Positions 63,861 to 64,000 of a stretch of DNA of 64,000 nucleotides are shown piece after piece. This DNA comes from Pyrocephalus nanus (taxonomy: Eukaryota > Chordata > Aves > Passeriformes > Tyrannidae), in the NCBI GenBank assembly GCA_038380795.1, contig CM076259.1, positions 58,671,938-58,735,937 on the forward strand, given 5' to 3'. The notes beneath the pieces were generated by a model. It searched no databases. It was not told the DNA's origin and saw nothing but the letters and a program-made list of their open reading frames with translations. Position numbers and translations under genes: made by a program. Positions within the stretch are counted from its first letter, which is position 1. Each line of letters opens with the position of its first letter.

Positions 63861-64000
63861 GTTTTTATACACATACAGAATATACACAGACATGTACATA
63901 CATGTGTCTGTATGTGTATATGTATATCTGTGCACACTAAATATGTGTATTAGGCATGCATGGAAATCCTTAGGGAGTTTACAGGTTTTAGGAGTTTTTG

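Larger units (their letters stand above)
35061..64000 (+). other. DGKH: DGKH intron 1 (partial, at least 28.9 kb)
   Basis: The intron starts at the GTAAGG donor. I searched open frames on the plus strand for the expected next exon (TSIKEGQLLKQ-type start of the PH domain) and did not find it, so the intron probably runs past the window. It contains CR1 fragments, simple repeats and a solo LTR, annotated separately. No nested gene was recognised on either strand. Confidence 0.75.

Overview
The window looks like a stretch of bird nuclear genome. The evidence is truncated CR1 LINE copies with the avian 3' tail (ATTCTRTG-type octamers), a solo endogenous-retrovirus LTR of a type common in Neoaves, vertebrate-style CpG islands in AT-rich DNA, and one split vertebrate gene with a GT donor. 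There is no bacterial-style gene organisation. Nearly all open frames of 60-140 codons are chance frames in AT-rich DNA or GC-rich shadows in the CpG islands. Repeat family names come from remembered consensus features, not from a database search.

Layout. From 1 to about 27.6 kb the DNA is AT-rich and apparently intergenic. It holds an old CR1 copy (about 1.51-2.21 kb, minus strand), a probable LTR remnant (about 6.8-6.9 kb), simple repeats, an exact 42-bp repeat pair 2,280 bp apart, and a strong hairpin at 21.0 kb. A first CpG island lies at about 27.66-28.90 kb and may contain an alternative 5' exon. A second 5.2 kb AT-rich stretch follows (28.9-34.1 kb). The second CpG island (about 34.1-35.7 kb) contains the one confidently recognised coding exon, the first coding exon of diacylglycerol kinase eta (DGKH), at 34887-35060 on the plus strand. 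From 35061 to the end I read everything as DGKH intron 1, at least 28.9 kb long. It contains further CR1 pieces (45.2, 50.1, 58.9 and 60.8-61.3 kb), AT and T-run microsatellites, a 29-bp near-perfect palindrome at 46.5 kb and a solo LTR at 63.1-63.7 kb. I could not find the second exon, which should open the PH domain.

Most interesting point. The in-frame stop just upstream of the DGKH ATG is itself the TAG of a plausible splice acceptor (34872-34874). A 19-codon open exon in the upstream CpG island (28464-28520), ending at a GTAGGT donor, would join it in phase 0. That predicts a DGKH isoform with a longer N-terminus driven by the distal island. This is inference and needs transcript data.

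No RNA gene, CRISPR array, complete transposon or new multi-gene system was seen.
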